Source of the DNA: Juglans regia
Lineage: Eukaryota; Streptophyta; Magnoliopsida; Fagales; Juglandaceae
DNA: 64,000 nucleotides
Direction of reading: 5' to 3'
NCBI RefSeq assembly: GCF_001411555.2
Contig: NC_049903.1
Coordinates: forward strand, 26,982,270-27,046,269
The first letter of the stretch is position 1. Each line of letters begins with the position of its first letter. Position numbers and translations under genes: made by a program. Below, one piece after another: positions 11,541-21,778 of this stretch. Below the pieces are notes generated by a model. That model had not been told where the DNA came from. It ran no database searches and was given only the letters and a program-made list of their open reading frames with translations.

Positions 11541-13590
11541 TCTACCATTTTCTTGGAAATAATTTAGGGTTTTCAAGAGAAACCCTTGAGGCTGAATAGT
11601 GAAGGTGGAGTTCATCCTCCATGTTTCGACTATCACATGTATTCTTGCCTACCTTAGTTTATGTTTTACCTTATGAGTGAAATGAAGAGGGGTTTTAACC
11701 TAAAAACCCTAGAAGCCGAATGATTTAAGACCAAGTGATGCCCTAGAAATCCACACACACACACACTCAAGAACATGAGATAGGGTTTTAGATGCTCTTT
11801 CTAATATAATATGCTCAAATTTACAGCTTGCTAGTATTCATTTACGAGGATTTTGTAAGTATACACTAAACTTACTCTTGGTTAATATTCATATATGATT
11901 GTGCAAATCCGTCCATGATTTTGATTGCTTTGCTTGTTATTTCTTGGTTGTTTATTTGAATATGTTAGTATGATCTTAAGTAACTCTAAGGAAGGAATTA
12001 TGTCTCGGATTTATGATGAAAATGCCATGAAATATGCCTATGAGTTTCGGTTTTCACTTGTTTGAGGTTAATGGTTTATGTAATATGAAGTTTCGGTTTG
12101 AATATGCTTTGGATGTTTCGGACTTAGTCAAAAACTTATGATTTCATGTTTTGTTTCACTATGTCTTGATTTCTACATTATATGTTTGAAGTTTGTAATA
12201 TGTTTATGTGACAAATCTTCATGTTTTTGTACCTATGAGTTTCAGCCTAAGCAAGTTTCCATGGTTCCATGTATATGCTTTATTATCTCTCATGGTTTAT
12301 GTTATCATGGTATGAAATGAATATGTTATGCTTGGTTATTTCATGCACGACATTTAGCATGTTATATGTTAAGTATGAATAAGCATGTTTAAGTCTCATG
12401 TCACATGCATTTGGGGAAGAAATGTTTTCAAAGAGGTATTCTCAAAGAAGTGTTTTCAGAAAAATGTTTTCAAAGAAAAATTTTTATCACGACCCCAAGT
12501 GCTAGGGTGAGGGAATGTCCTAGTGGAACTCCTCTCTCCACTCTGGAGTGCTTAAGAATGGAGTGGTAACCCCTAGATTGAAGAAGAACAGTCGACGAGT
12601 CTCGAATGGATTCTTTTTAAAGGATACCAGAGCGAGGAAGCGCCTAACGCTAGTGGGTGCATAAGGCATGTAACTCGACGAAGTAAAGTCGAGTTAATAT
12701 GATTCTCTGTTTATGATGTATTCATCACGGTATATGGACCGTTGATGATGCGGTAACTAGCAAGAACACGTGGTGCAAGGAGGGGAGCCTTGTTGTGTCC
12801 GTTCTCCAACCGGAATGGTAGAAGTTGTAACAGGTACCTCAGATACCCAGGAAATATGAACCCGGATGGTTCCCTGATAGAGGGCGAGTATACTGATCAG
12901 GCTCGTCAAGACTACACTGCGGATATATTAATTCATACGCTAAGCTTCTCAAGGAGATCTTACATAGTGTTAATGAGACAGAGATTGATGCTACGATCTA
13001 TCAACCCTCTAAGAATTTGAAGTTTTGGTAGAATATGGACCAATTGTCTACGTACCTAGGGCGAGCCTCTAAGGCCTTGGTTGACGCAAAGGCAGTAGCA
13101 AAGGAATTAGGTTTGTTATCGCCTGAGCCTCATCAATCCCATGGGGTCTTTTGGTGTCTATCTCCCGATGAGACAATGGTTATGAAGAGTACGAGAGATT
13201 AAGTATTTTGAAAAGAAAGAAAAAAGGAGGCAACAATACTTATGGCCAAATTTTGTGGATTCATGTTGCTTTTGTGGAAATCCCGTGTTTTGGGAGACTA
13301 AACTTTACTATATGTTATTTTGGGATATTACACATTTATGGCTCATGTTTACTTTTGGACAATGTTTGGGGTTATAATATTAGTATGGTGCCATGTGCTT
13401 TGCAATTGCTTATCGTTTTGCTTAGTTTATCCGACTTTTATTAATTTTTTGTTGCTACGCTATGCATACTGCTAGTATACTTAGGTGCACAACATATTAT
13501 CTGTCATGTACGAGGGGTGTGTAGCCTTGTGTTACATGTCCCGGCATCTCAGTTACTGTCCAATCTCAAGCAGGGGCTGGGGGCGCCATA
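10304..13590 (+). repeat. Gypsy C 5' LTR, about 3.3 kb
   Basis: It starts TGATGACCTGAG and ends at 13590, judged from alignment with the 3' stub (14101-14203). There is a (CA)n run at 11505-11538 and a shorter one at about 11753-11766. Short open frames in it (such as those at 10918-11430 and 12790-13020) show no known domain and I do not call them genes. Confidence 0.8.
11505..11538. repeat. (CA)n microsatellite
   Basis: An uninterrupted run of 17 CA-type dinucleotides inside the gypsy C LTR. Confidence 0.95.
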
Positions 13591-13595
13591 GAGCA

Positions 13596-13608
13596 TGGTA
13601 TTAGAGCA
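13596..13608 (+). other. Gypsy C primer-binding site
   Basis: TGGTATTAGAGCA differs at one base from TGGTATCAGAGCA, the usual site complementary to the 3' end of initiator tRNA-Met. It lies six bases behind the LTR end and so fixes orientation (plus) and the LTR boundary. Confidence 0.85.
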
Positions 13609-13833
13609 ATTACGTTTCTGAGTAAACTCACACGTTGTCCTAGGAATACATGGTACCTTTAACTAGGCTTGAGATTTGTAGTTATAGGCTTGGATCTTAT
13701 AGCTTTAGGCTTGAATTCAGAAGAAGAAGAAGCTACGTCCGTAAGATCATGAGTTCAGGGAAAGAAAGTTTATTCTCCTTAAGGAAGAGACTGACCCACG
13801 TTGGTTTTGTGCATTTTCAGGAAGAAGGAAATT

Positions 13834-14100
13834 ATGGTCTGGAACCGGCGTGAGAATACATATCCGAGAGGTGGGGATCATGAGACTGGGAATCCTCCAA
13901 TGGAAGGGGGACATGCTATAGCCGAAGCCATTTGCCAGATGATTGAGGTGGTACGTACTCATATGGAACAAGGACAGAATGCCAGACAAGTACCGCCTAG
14001 AGGAGAATAATGATGTACTTATGAGAAGTTTATGGTGTATAGATACCTGAATTTCATTGGGATGGAAGGACCTTTAAAGGCTAATAAGTGGCTTATGGAT
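13834..14100 (+). pseudogene. Gypsy C gag start, truncated
   Basis: The open part shows GGHAIAEAICQMIEVVRTHMEQ, and after a stop at 14008-14010 the sequence continues YEKFMVYRYLNFIGMEGPLK, ANKWLMDLA, a typical start of the Ty3/gypsy gag domain. The gene is cut at about 14100, where the sequence jumps directly to the end of the 3' LTR. Confidence 0.65.
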
Positions 14101-14203
14101 TTAGCATATTATCTATCATGTATGAGGGGTGTGTAGCCTTGTGTTACATGTCCCGGCATCTTAGTGACCGTCCAATCCCAAACAGGGCCTAAGGGTGCCA
14201 CAA
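14101..14203 (+). repeat. Gypsy C 3' LTR stub
   Basis: About 103 bp match the end of the 5' LTR at 13489-13590, for example GGGGTGTGTAGCCTTGTG and TACATGTCCCGGCATCT in both. Only this tail of the second LTR is left. Confidence 0.88.
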
Positions 14204-14208
14204 TGGTT

Positions 14209-15632
14209 TTCTATGAAAATCAATATTTCTTTCCCTCTCATGTTGAGTTGCCATCTTCATTTTTATGTCTTATGCCTAGATTATTTGACTCTCCAATGAT
14301 TGTGGAAAATTTTAAACATGGTTTTGTGTATGAATGACGTCGTTGTCATGAGTCTGGTTCCACTACATCTATGCCCCCTCCCGATCTCGACCCAGCGCCT
14401 AATCCTGCTCCTGTTTGCACCACTCTTTGCCGGTCTACTCGTCCTTCTCAACCCCTTGATTGGTATGGTTTCTCATCCCCTGTCTCTCTCGTAGTTACTT
14501 TATCCTTTATTTCCATTCCTTCTTCCTACAAACATGCTATGGAACATGAGTGTTGGCAAACTGCAATACAAGCGGAACTTCAAGCACTTGAGGAGAATCA
14601 TACTTGGGATATTGTTTCTTGTCCTCTTACAGTCAAGCCTATTGGGAGTAAATGGGTTTTCTCTGTAAAGCTTCGTTATGATGAGTCTTTGGACCAATAC
14701 CCACAAGAATATGAGGTTGACTTTGAGGAGTCATTTGCTCCTGTTGCCAAAATGACCACGGTTCAAACCATCTTACTTATTACCTCTTCACAGTCCTGGA
14801 AATTGCATCAAATGGATGTGAAGAACGCATTTCTTCATGGTGATCTTAAAAAGAAGAGATATAAATGAAGCTTCCATCTGGTATGAATACTTTTTCTCCT
14901 CATGATGTTTGTAAGCTAAGACGTTCTTTGTACGGGCTCAAACAAGCTCCTTGGGCCTAGTTTGAGAAGTTTTGTAGTACACTTCTTACCTTCAGCTTTA
15001 CACAAAGTCAGTATGATTCCTTTATTTTTTTCCACACGTCTGATGCGGGTATAGTTCTTCTCTTGGTTTATATGGATGATATTATTTTAACTGGCACTGA
15101 TTGTGGTTTGATTACTAAGTTTCAGAAGATGTTACATGCAACTTTCCATATGAAATATCTTGGCCAGCTCACATACTTCTTGGGACTGGAGGTTCATCAT
15201 CGGGCCAATGGTATTTTTTTTAACCAGTATAAGTATATTCAAGATCTTATCATATTGGTTGGTTTAGATGACTACTATTTGACTGGACATCTCCTATGCC
15301 GTTCATCAGGTTAGCCAATTTATGTCTTCTTCTCGGCACCTTCATCTTGCTGTAGTTCGCCTCATTATCCGTTATCTTCGAGGGTCGCCGAGTCGTGGAT
15401 TATTCATTCCCTCAGGCTCATCTCTTCATCTTGTTGCCTACAATGAAGTTGATTGGGCTGGGTGTCCGGATACGCGTCGACCTACTACGGGTTGGTGTAT
15501 GTTTTTGGGTGATGCCTTCATTTCTTGGAGATGTAAGAAACAAGATCGTGTTTCTAAATCTTCTATTGAGGCTGAGTATCGTGCCATGTCTACTGCTTGT
15601 TCTGAAATGGTATGGTTACATGGTCTTCTAGA
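14209..15632 (+). pseudogene. Copia B reverse transcriptase and RNase H
   Basis: Continuation of copia B after the gypsy C insertion. 14371-14868 has QTAIQAELQALEENHTWDIV, SKWVFSVKLRYD, FEESFAPVAKMTTVQT and QMDVKNAFLHGDL, the start of the RVT_2 domain. A stop follows at 14866-14868. Next come LYGLKQAPWA with another stop and the polymerase site LLVYMDDIILTG at about 15060. RNase H is at 15322-15632 (DWAGCPDTRRPTTG, SSIEAEYRAMS). It ends abruptly after WLHGLL at about 15632 and runs into foreign sequence. Confidence 0.86.
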
Positions 15633-15680
15633 TGCCGATAATGCAAGAAAGGTAAAAAAAATTCAAAACTATGAACCTTG

Positions 15681-15910
15681 CTCTGATACCATGTCAAAAC
15701 ACTCAGAAACCAAGAATACCAAGAGACGTTTTTTGAAAAAATTGGCTCTATGAGTTCAGCCCCTCTCATTATCAACTTAAACCCAATCTATACAAGGAAG
15801 TAGATAATATTCTATACACAGAGTCTAACTGATTCCTAATATTCAGCATCTATACATGGTAAGATAATCTGTACAGCTAATATTAACAGAGTCCTAAATT
15901 GTATACGTTA
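15681..15910 (-). repeat. Minus-strand LTR end with primer-binding site
   Basis: GCTCTGATACCA at 15681-15692 is the exact complement of the initiator-tRNA primer site TGGTATCAGAGC. It is directly followed by TGTCAAAACACTC, which looks like an LTR start. The LTR would run to about 15910. This is the 5' end of a retrotransposon on the minus strand, opposite to copia B, with which it is fused. No second copy of this LTR was seen at the left end of B. Confidence 0.6.
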
Positions 15911-15912
15911 AC

Positions 15913-16160
15913 AAGTACAAGATTTGTTATTAATGTACTACCTACAGGAGTTGAAACTTAACTCGTAATCAAGTAGTTTTGGCTCTCTATCACATTCTTA
16001 GCAAATATCCTGGAAACAAATAAATGAGTCGATCCAAAATAAAAAAGTATGTTGACATTTATGGAAAGTAAATTGAGTATACCTGTGACCACCTCGTTTG
16101 TAGCCTGGGCATCTTGCGTTGTCATAGCATATACTCTCCCTTGAACTTATTTCCCCATAT
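15913..16160 (-). pseudogene. Gypsy A protease N-terminal part
   Basis: The minus strand reads ATNEVVTGILNLLSINVNIL then FGSTHLFVSRIFAKNV, the aspartic-protease region with Tyr in place of the catalytic Asp just before FGSTH, followed by STPVGSTLITNLVL. The sequence then stops at the copia B boundary and resumes at about 8040. It links gag (16166-17074) to pol. Confidence 0.72.
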
Positions 16161-16165
16161 TACTA

Positions 16166-17074
16166 TTATTTTTCTGAACTGACTGGTTGTTTATTATTTG
16201 GATATTGACGAGAAAAATGACCTGGTTGTTTACAGGTGTAACATAAATTAACCCCAGTAGTGCACAATTGCCCTCCATGATATTTAACACATCGTGAACA
16301 AGGTCTTCCACTCATTTGTTGGGAAGGCTGTCCCTTTTTATCACCCATATTAAAAAATTTCTTTTTAAAACCTTGCCCTTGGTCCTTTCCTGGTTGGGCA
16401 CTAGGTTGCAAGTATTTATTCTTGTATACATTAGAAGCATATCTCAATCTAAAATCTTCCTTTAATGCCATGGCTCTCATAATTATTTCAGTATATGTGT
16501 TAGCACTTGAAACCAGCATGTGGTGACGCATTCTATCACTCAAACCCTTCTGAAATTCAAACTCTTTCTCCTTCATTCGGAATCAAGTGAAGGGCAAAAC
16601 GGGAGAGTTCAGTAAACTTAGCAGCGTATTGCTCTATGGTCATGGACCCTCGAACTAAGTTTGAAAATTCACTTTCCTTTTGATCCTTTTTACCACTTCA
16701 GGATAGTAGTTATCATTGAAAGTTTCTTTGAGTTTATCCCAAGTAATGGTACATTTGCCAAGTTATTCTTTTAATAGTAATTATGTGCTATCCCACCATC
16801 TCTTAGCAGCATCCTCTAAGGTGAAAGCAGCATATCGAACCTTCTGTGGATCAGTGCAATTCAACACTCTTAATATTTTCTCCATTCTCAATAACAATTT
16901 TTCCGCTACCATTGGATTTGGCTCCCCAGAGAAGGTAGGAGGGTTGTGTCTTTTAAACTCTCCAAAAGAGCAACCCTCTCTCAGATTTTCATGTCTCCTA
17001 GTACTCCATGCAATTCTAGAATATATTCTATCAGCCATTTCATCGATATCATATGTCTCAGTTGCAACAGACAT
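16166..17074 (-). pseudogene. Gypsy A gag
   Basis: Two open parts with a break at about 16577-16780. The first (17074-16781) starts MSVATETYDIDEMADRIYS and has FKRHNPPTFSGEPNP and AAFTLEDAAKRWWDS, the core of the retrotransposon gag domain. The second (16576-16166) has FQKGLSDRMRHHML and ends with one zinc knuckle CYTCKQPGHFSRQY, where the last ligand Cys has become Tyr. The start at 17074 is the first Met in good family context. Confidence 0.83.
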
Positions 17075-17346
17075 TTCCTACTCTAAATTACATTCTGGGG
17101 CCAAAATTTCAACAGCAGACTTCTTCTTTTGCCTTTGCGGCATATTTAACCTATTTTATCACCAAAATGAGTTATATAAATCAGTTCCTCTTCTTGCCAC
17201 TGTCTCCTATTTAGTGATCTTCTCGGAGACCAATAGCAAGCTGCCAAGTAAGCCTTCATCCATTCCCACTTTGGGGATGCATAGTAGGGGATCATGTTCA
17301 ATTCCTCCTTCCCGCTCGACTCTCACGGAAAATGCCTCTCCAAAAT

Positions 17347-17390
<44 letters not shown>
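17347..17390. repeat. (CT)n microsatellite
   Basis: About 22 CT units in the gypsy A leader, with further short CT runs up to 17460. Confidence 0.95.
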
Positions 17391-17392
<2 letters not shown>

Positions 17393-17509
17393 CTTCGATC
17401 TCTTACTGAACTGAAATCTCCCTAATCTCTCTCTCTCACTCTCTCCCCTTCGATCTCTCACGAGATCCCGAAATCCCGAAATCGCTTAACTCTCTCGATC
17501 TCTCAGTTA

Positions 17510-17728
17510 GTTGTCCACCTTCTTCAGAACCAACATAACAAGGTGGAGCCCCAACAAGTTGTGAAACTGCATGCTTCTCCATGTACTCATATTGATTCTG
17601 ACAACAGCATTTTCTGTGTTAAACAGATAACCGGCTAAGGCTTTTGCAAGCTCTGTTTTCCCCACACCAGTGGGGCCCATGAACATTAAACTTGCTATGG
17701 GTCTAAATCTGTTTTGTGGAAACATGAA
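17510..17728 (-). pseudogene. ClpB/Hsp100 disaggregase gene fragment
   Basis: The minus strand reads [39 protein letters not shown], and in a shifted frame [26 protein letters not shown]. This is the second AAA+ nucleotide-binding domain of ClpB (Walker A GPTGVGKT, then the VGAPPGYVG pore loop, here with Cys for the Gly). A small deletion after VVRIN causes the frameshift. Only about 72 codons are present, with no flanking ClpB sequence. It lies between the gypsy A primer site and gag, so it appears to have been carried along by or inserted into the element. Confidence 0.85.
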
Positions 17729-18648
17729 AAGGTTCTCATGACACTTGGTTTCAGTCTAAATTTGGTCACACGTATCCCCTTTACAAAAAAGTCATATTTG
17801 TTTGGATAAACTTCATCCATTCCCTTCAAATGCAAATACCCAGATGTACAGAAGAATCATGCCTTGGCTGAAAATTGATATTGGGATAGGTGGAAATTAG
17901 GAGTAATTTCTTTTCGATTTTAATGGTTGTGATTGATATCTCGTGTTGCCATTATTTTTTTTTTTTGAATTTTGGGTCTTTCCTTTTGTGTGTGGCTTGC
18001 AGAAAACAGAAGCTAAATTTGAAGTGAGAGCAATTGGAATCGAAGATAGAATATGGAAAGGGAGACAGAGAGAGAGGTATGTAGCGTTGCGAGGTATATT
18101 GTGGATACCTGCTTACATTTCACAGTTGTTGAGACTCCAGGAGTTAATCGGGGGGAAGAAGAAATGTGAGAGAGAGAGAGAGAGAGAGTATGTGCAGAGC
18201 AAGGGGGGAAGAAGACCAACGAAGGAGAGAGAGAGAGAAAAAAAAAGGGATCGAGAGATAGACAGAGAGAGTGAGAGAGCTTATTCTTTGTTTACGCAGT
18301 CTCAATTTCAACCATGATCTCCCCCACGTGGCAAGCTATCATTGGTCTCCGATTTACACCGGTTATAGGAGACACCGGTTATAAGGTTTTCTCTATATAA
18401 ATAAGAGCACAATAATAGGTCTAGCAAACAATACTATACCAAAATTTATCAAAAATCGATAAACATCAAATCAACTTTAGACTAGAATCAACAAAACTAC
18501 CACTATCAATTGGCATCCAAACCAAAATATAATGAGGATCAAGTCCTAATTCTACGGTATCTTTAACCTATGCTCCAAAAGTAATCACCATTCATATTCC
18601 TTTCCCAAGTGTCTACAGAATCATAGACCTAAGCTCTGATACTACATT
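17729..18648. other. Gypsy A leader, no gene
   Basis: Non-coding sequence between the ClpB fragment and the right LTR. It has purine runs of GA units at about 18065-18270. An open frame at 17943-18317 is made largely of these GA repeats and has no recognisable domain. A TATA-like CTATATAAATAAG occurs at about 18392. Confidence 0.5.
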
Positions 18649-18910
18649 TGTAACGTCCCAAACCCAAAACTATAAATGGGCAGAGTTCCACCTATATTTT
18701 CAAAACTCTCTCCCTGTTTACAAATATATATCAAATACATAATTTCAAAACTATTCAAAACTAGAATACAATGATCCTAAAAATTTCATTCACAAGTTTG
18801 GCAAGAGCCATTAAATTCTAAATAATTACAATACAAATACTCCAACAAAAGCTGTAAAATAACTAAAATATGACCATAAGAAAACTCTCTGCACAACCAA
18901 AACCATCGTC
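18649..18910 (-). repeat. Gypsy A 5' LTR (right copy), partial
   Basis: It starts TGTAACGTCCC and matches 4204-4465, with phrases such as TCAAATACATAAT and ATATGACCATAAGAAAACTC in both. Similarity is lost after about 18910, either from deletion inside the LTR or from truncation. Confidence 0.78.
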
Positions 18911-21778
18911 AAATTTCATATTCAAAATTCATTAAATGTACTAATTATGAGGGATGAGAATTACCTAATATTGTCATTAGTGGTTGTAGGTGGAGGTTAC
19001 ATAGAGAGAGAAAATATATATGAGTTTTGTTGCATACAGTCACTTTTGCATACTCCACTTATGTAATTGGACAAAATAGTTATTTTATATTAAAAAAAGT
19101 GACACAACCAATCACATTAGTGGAGTGTACAAGGAGTACGCAAAAGTGATTGCACATAGAATTTTTGACTATATATTTGTATGTACGGTTTAGAGAGAGA
19201 GAGAAAGATCGAGTAAATATATATATATGTATATATATGTCTGACCAACCGCTCTTTTTTTTCTTGATTGGTCATGAGTCTCGCCTTTGCATTTTAAATC
19301 TCAAATTTTTGTTTTAAATTTAGCAGATGACTTTTAAAGCGAGCCGAGTATTTTAAAATTCTCCAAATATTTTAAATGGGGTATTTTTATTATTATTGAA
19401 TCAAGCTTAATTTTCAAGTAAGCCTCTTTATATTTTTGGAATCTCGAAATAATATAGTTTTAGAAAATTATTTTATTTAAATGATTTTATTTCTTTAGGA
19501 ATATTAATTTGTATTCATCATTTTATTTTATATTAAAAATTCTATTTATTCAGATGGATTTATTTCTCTTAGAAATATTTATTAAACTCATAGTTTTATT
19601 TTATGATGAAAAGTATTATTTTTGGGATCAATATATCAAAAGTTGTATTTTTACATTTAGTCTAATTCCCTTTCCTTTCTATTTTCTTATTTCAAAGTGT
19701 TTAATCTCCACTGTTGGATCTAGGTTAGGAACTCCTAGATGTAGGGTCTATATTAATTCCCCCAAAAGCCCTAATTTCCCCAATTTCCTCTCTTCTCTCT
19801 TTCACCTCCCTCCAGGTGTCACCCCCTGTGACTCTCTCTTCTCCAACACCTCACTATGCACTAGCCGCCGCCGCCGCCACCGCCATTGATGGCACAACCT
19901 TGGACCTTCGCTGTTGTGCCTCGTCGATGACTAGCCCCTCCTCCTTCACGACCTCAACTTATCCGGCAAAACCCTCTCCTTTTCCTTCCCCGATTTCTCT
20001 TCTTCTCTCTTTTAGAAACCCATTGCCCCTGCATTCTCAGCCGATAGTGCCACCTCTAGCTACCCGCGTAGCAACCCACAACGGCCTAGCAGCCCACCAT
20101 CGTGCACCCCAGTCCCCACGTCTCTTTCTCTCCTTCTCTATTTCTCTCGGCCACGACCTCCGTGAGTTCTAGCGCCGCCGCATCTCCTCTCTAGCCGTTG
20201 TCTTACAGCCAGCCCTGAAAGTCGAGCCGAGCGTCGTTACACCCCATGCCACCGCCGTTTACCCTAGCTCAGCCTAATGCCTCTGTCCCCCTCTCCCTCA
20301 TAATCTTGTCAACCACAGCCTTGTCGCCACCACCTACGACCATTCCACTACCTCCCTCAGTCGCACCACAAGGCCACCAGGAGTCACTTCTGTAACTCAA
20401 CCCCCCAAAGCCACCGTATCCCTTTTCCCCTGTTCAGCTCCCGATTTATGGTATATTTTCCATCACTTAACTTTGAAAACTGTTGTGTTTGTGAAGCTTA
20501 ATTGATGTTGTGGAATGTGTTGTGTGGTGCATTGCGTATTGTGAATATGTTGTATTGTGAACTGTGAATGAAGTAATTTGTAATGTGGTTGTGTGGTTTA
20601 AAGTGATGAGCATTATTGTGTAGTTTGTGTAGTGGTTGTGCGTGGTGTAAAGTGACGGGGTTGTTGTACAGTTGTGATGTAGTTGGTGATATGGCAGGAT
20701 GTTATGTAGTGCTGGGATTGAATGTGAAGTTGTAATGCGATTGTGAATGGTGTAATTGTGATGGGGTGGGACTATAGTGAATGTGCTCTATGTAGTGAAC
20801 TGTGCATGTTAAGTGATGGGATTACTGTGCAGTTTGGAAGTGGTTGTGAATTGTGTGAAGTGATGGTATATTGTGTAGTTGGTGATATGGTTGTATGTTG
20901 TGTATGTCGTGTGAAGTGCTGGATAAGCTATGTAGTTGGACGGGTTGTGTGAAGTGTTATGTTGGTTGGGTTTAAGTTGGATGTTAGTGTTGTTGTGTAT
21001 GAAGCTTGTTCACACAAGCGGACGTTTTAGTGGACTATATATTGATCTTAGGTGATAAAAAGGTAGGGTACATGTGTAAATTGGTTGGACGCATGTGCTG
21101 AACAGATTTTCCATATGTAATGGATAATTTGTCTTAAGCATGAGTATATGGTGTTTAAGCCTCAACGTTGGTTTAAAGTTGTGTATGATGCATGGTTTAG
21201 ATTACGATCAAGTGTTGGTTAGATTATGCATGAATGGAGGAAGAGATGTATGTATTGACAAGGGTTGAGTTGTATAACTTGGTTGGTTCGAGTTATGCAT
21301 CGGAATGGAGAGTTTGGTAAGAAAAGTGTGATGAAGGTGATAGTATGTCTTAACCTTTAAAATGAATCAAGGATGTTCATTTTAAAGGATAAAAACATGA
21401 AATAGGATGTTGTGTTTTGGAAAGGTGACCTCAAGTGGGTCCCAAGCTATGGGTTTGAAAATTTAGAGAAGAGTGATAAATGCATAGATGATGGATTTGA
21501 TAATTGAATGAGTTTAAGTGAAGGAAGTCTAAGTCAATGGTAGTTTTATGTTTTCTAATTTTAAGTTGTATATGCACTTAAAAAGAGAATAATGTTAAGG
21601 CTATATATGCATGTAGGTTGCCATCAAGGTTGGTATTATGCTTGTAATTGTTAGGGTTTCTGGGTAGGGTCGGTCTTGGTTTCAACATTTTTTGTATGGT
21701 GATTTTAGCATTTTTTGCATGAAAAATTGAAAATCCAAATGGTGTGTACAAGTATTTCATCAAGGTTGGTATTATACT
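18911..21778. other. Non-coding region with a strand-composition switch
   Basis: No gene recognised. AT-rich up to about 19700. From about 19740 to 20450 the plus strand is rich in C and T and includes a (CCG)n run at 19865-19883. From about 20470 to 21320 it becomes strikingly rich in G and T, with TTGTG/GTGTG words repeated. The open frame at 19816-20172 is low-complexity Ser/Pro/Leu-rich and is likely a composition artefact. The pattern (CT-rich block, then GT-rich block) also occurs in LTR family F, so this may be an old LTR of a related kind. Confidence 0.5.

Larger units (their letters stand above)
10303..14203 (+). mobile_element. Gypsy element C, long LTRs, internally deleted
   Basis: It interrupts copia B between the RNVV codons and FYENQ codons; removing it and one TGGTT rejoins the copia frame. 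TGGTT stands on both sides (10298-10302 and 14204-14208), a 5-bp TSD. The left LTR (10304-13590) ends GGGGGCGCCATA and is followed by TGGTATTAGAGCA, a primer site for initiator tRNA-Met. The last about 100 bp before 14203 repeat the end of that LTR. Between lies only about 510 bp of interior with a gag start. So most of the interior and most of the 3' LTR were lost in one deletion. Confidence 0.85.
8045..15910 (+). mobile_element. Copia element B, truncated, nested in gypsy A
   Basis: It lies between the two halves of the gypsy A protease. The order gag, protease, integrase, RT, RNase H on the plus strand is that of Ty1/copia. No 5' LTR or upstream primer site is seen, gag lacks its start, and RNase H is cut at about 15632. 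The host pieces next to it read CAATT on the left (about 8040-8044) and CAAGT on the right (about 15911-15915), possibly a diverged 5-bp TSD. Its integrase region is split by gypsy C. The last about 280 bp (15632-15910) are a minus-strand LTR end that does not belong to a plus-strand element. Confidence 0.75.
4204..18910 (-). mobile_element. Gypsy element A, degenerate, minus strand, with nested insertions
   Basis: The left LTR starts TGTAATGCC at 4204 and the right LTR starts TGTAACGTCC at 18649. The two align by eye for about 260 bp, up to about 4465 and 18910, and then the right copy diverges. Directly left of the right LTR is GCTCTGATACTACA, a damaged complement of the initiator-tRNA primer site, as expected for the 5' end of a minus-strand element. 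Reading leftward come gag (17074-16166), the start of protease (about 16160-15913), then after the nested copia element the rest of protease, RT, RNase H and part of integrase (8035-5545). Stops and frameshifts are numerous, so it is non-autonomous. The 5-bp TSD was not found at the right end. Confidence 0.8.

Noticed and set aside
17207..17461. Arg-Glu-rich minus-strand open frame
   Set aside because: It is produced by the (CT)n run in the gypsy A leader.
19816..20172. 118-codon Ser/Pro/Leu-rich open frame
   Set aside because: Composition artefact of the CT-rich block; no domain, no splice context and no upstream promoter.
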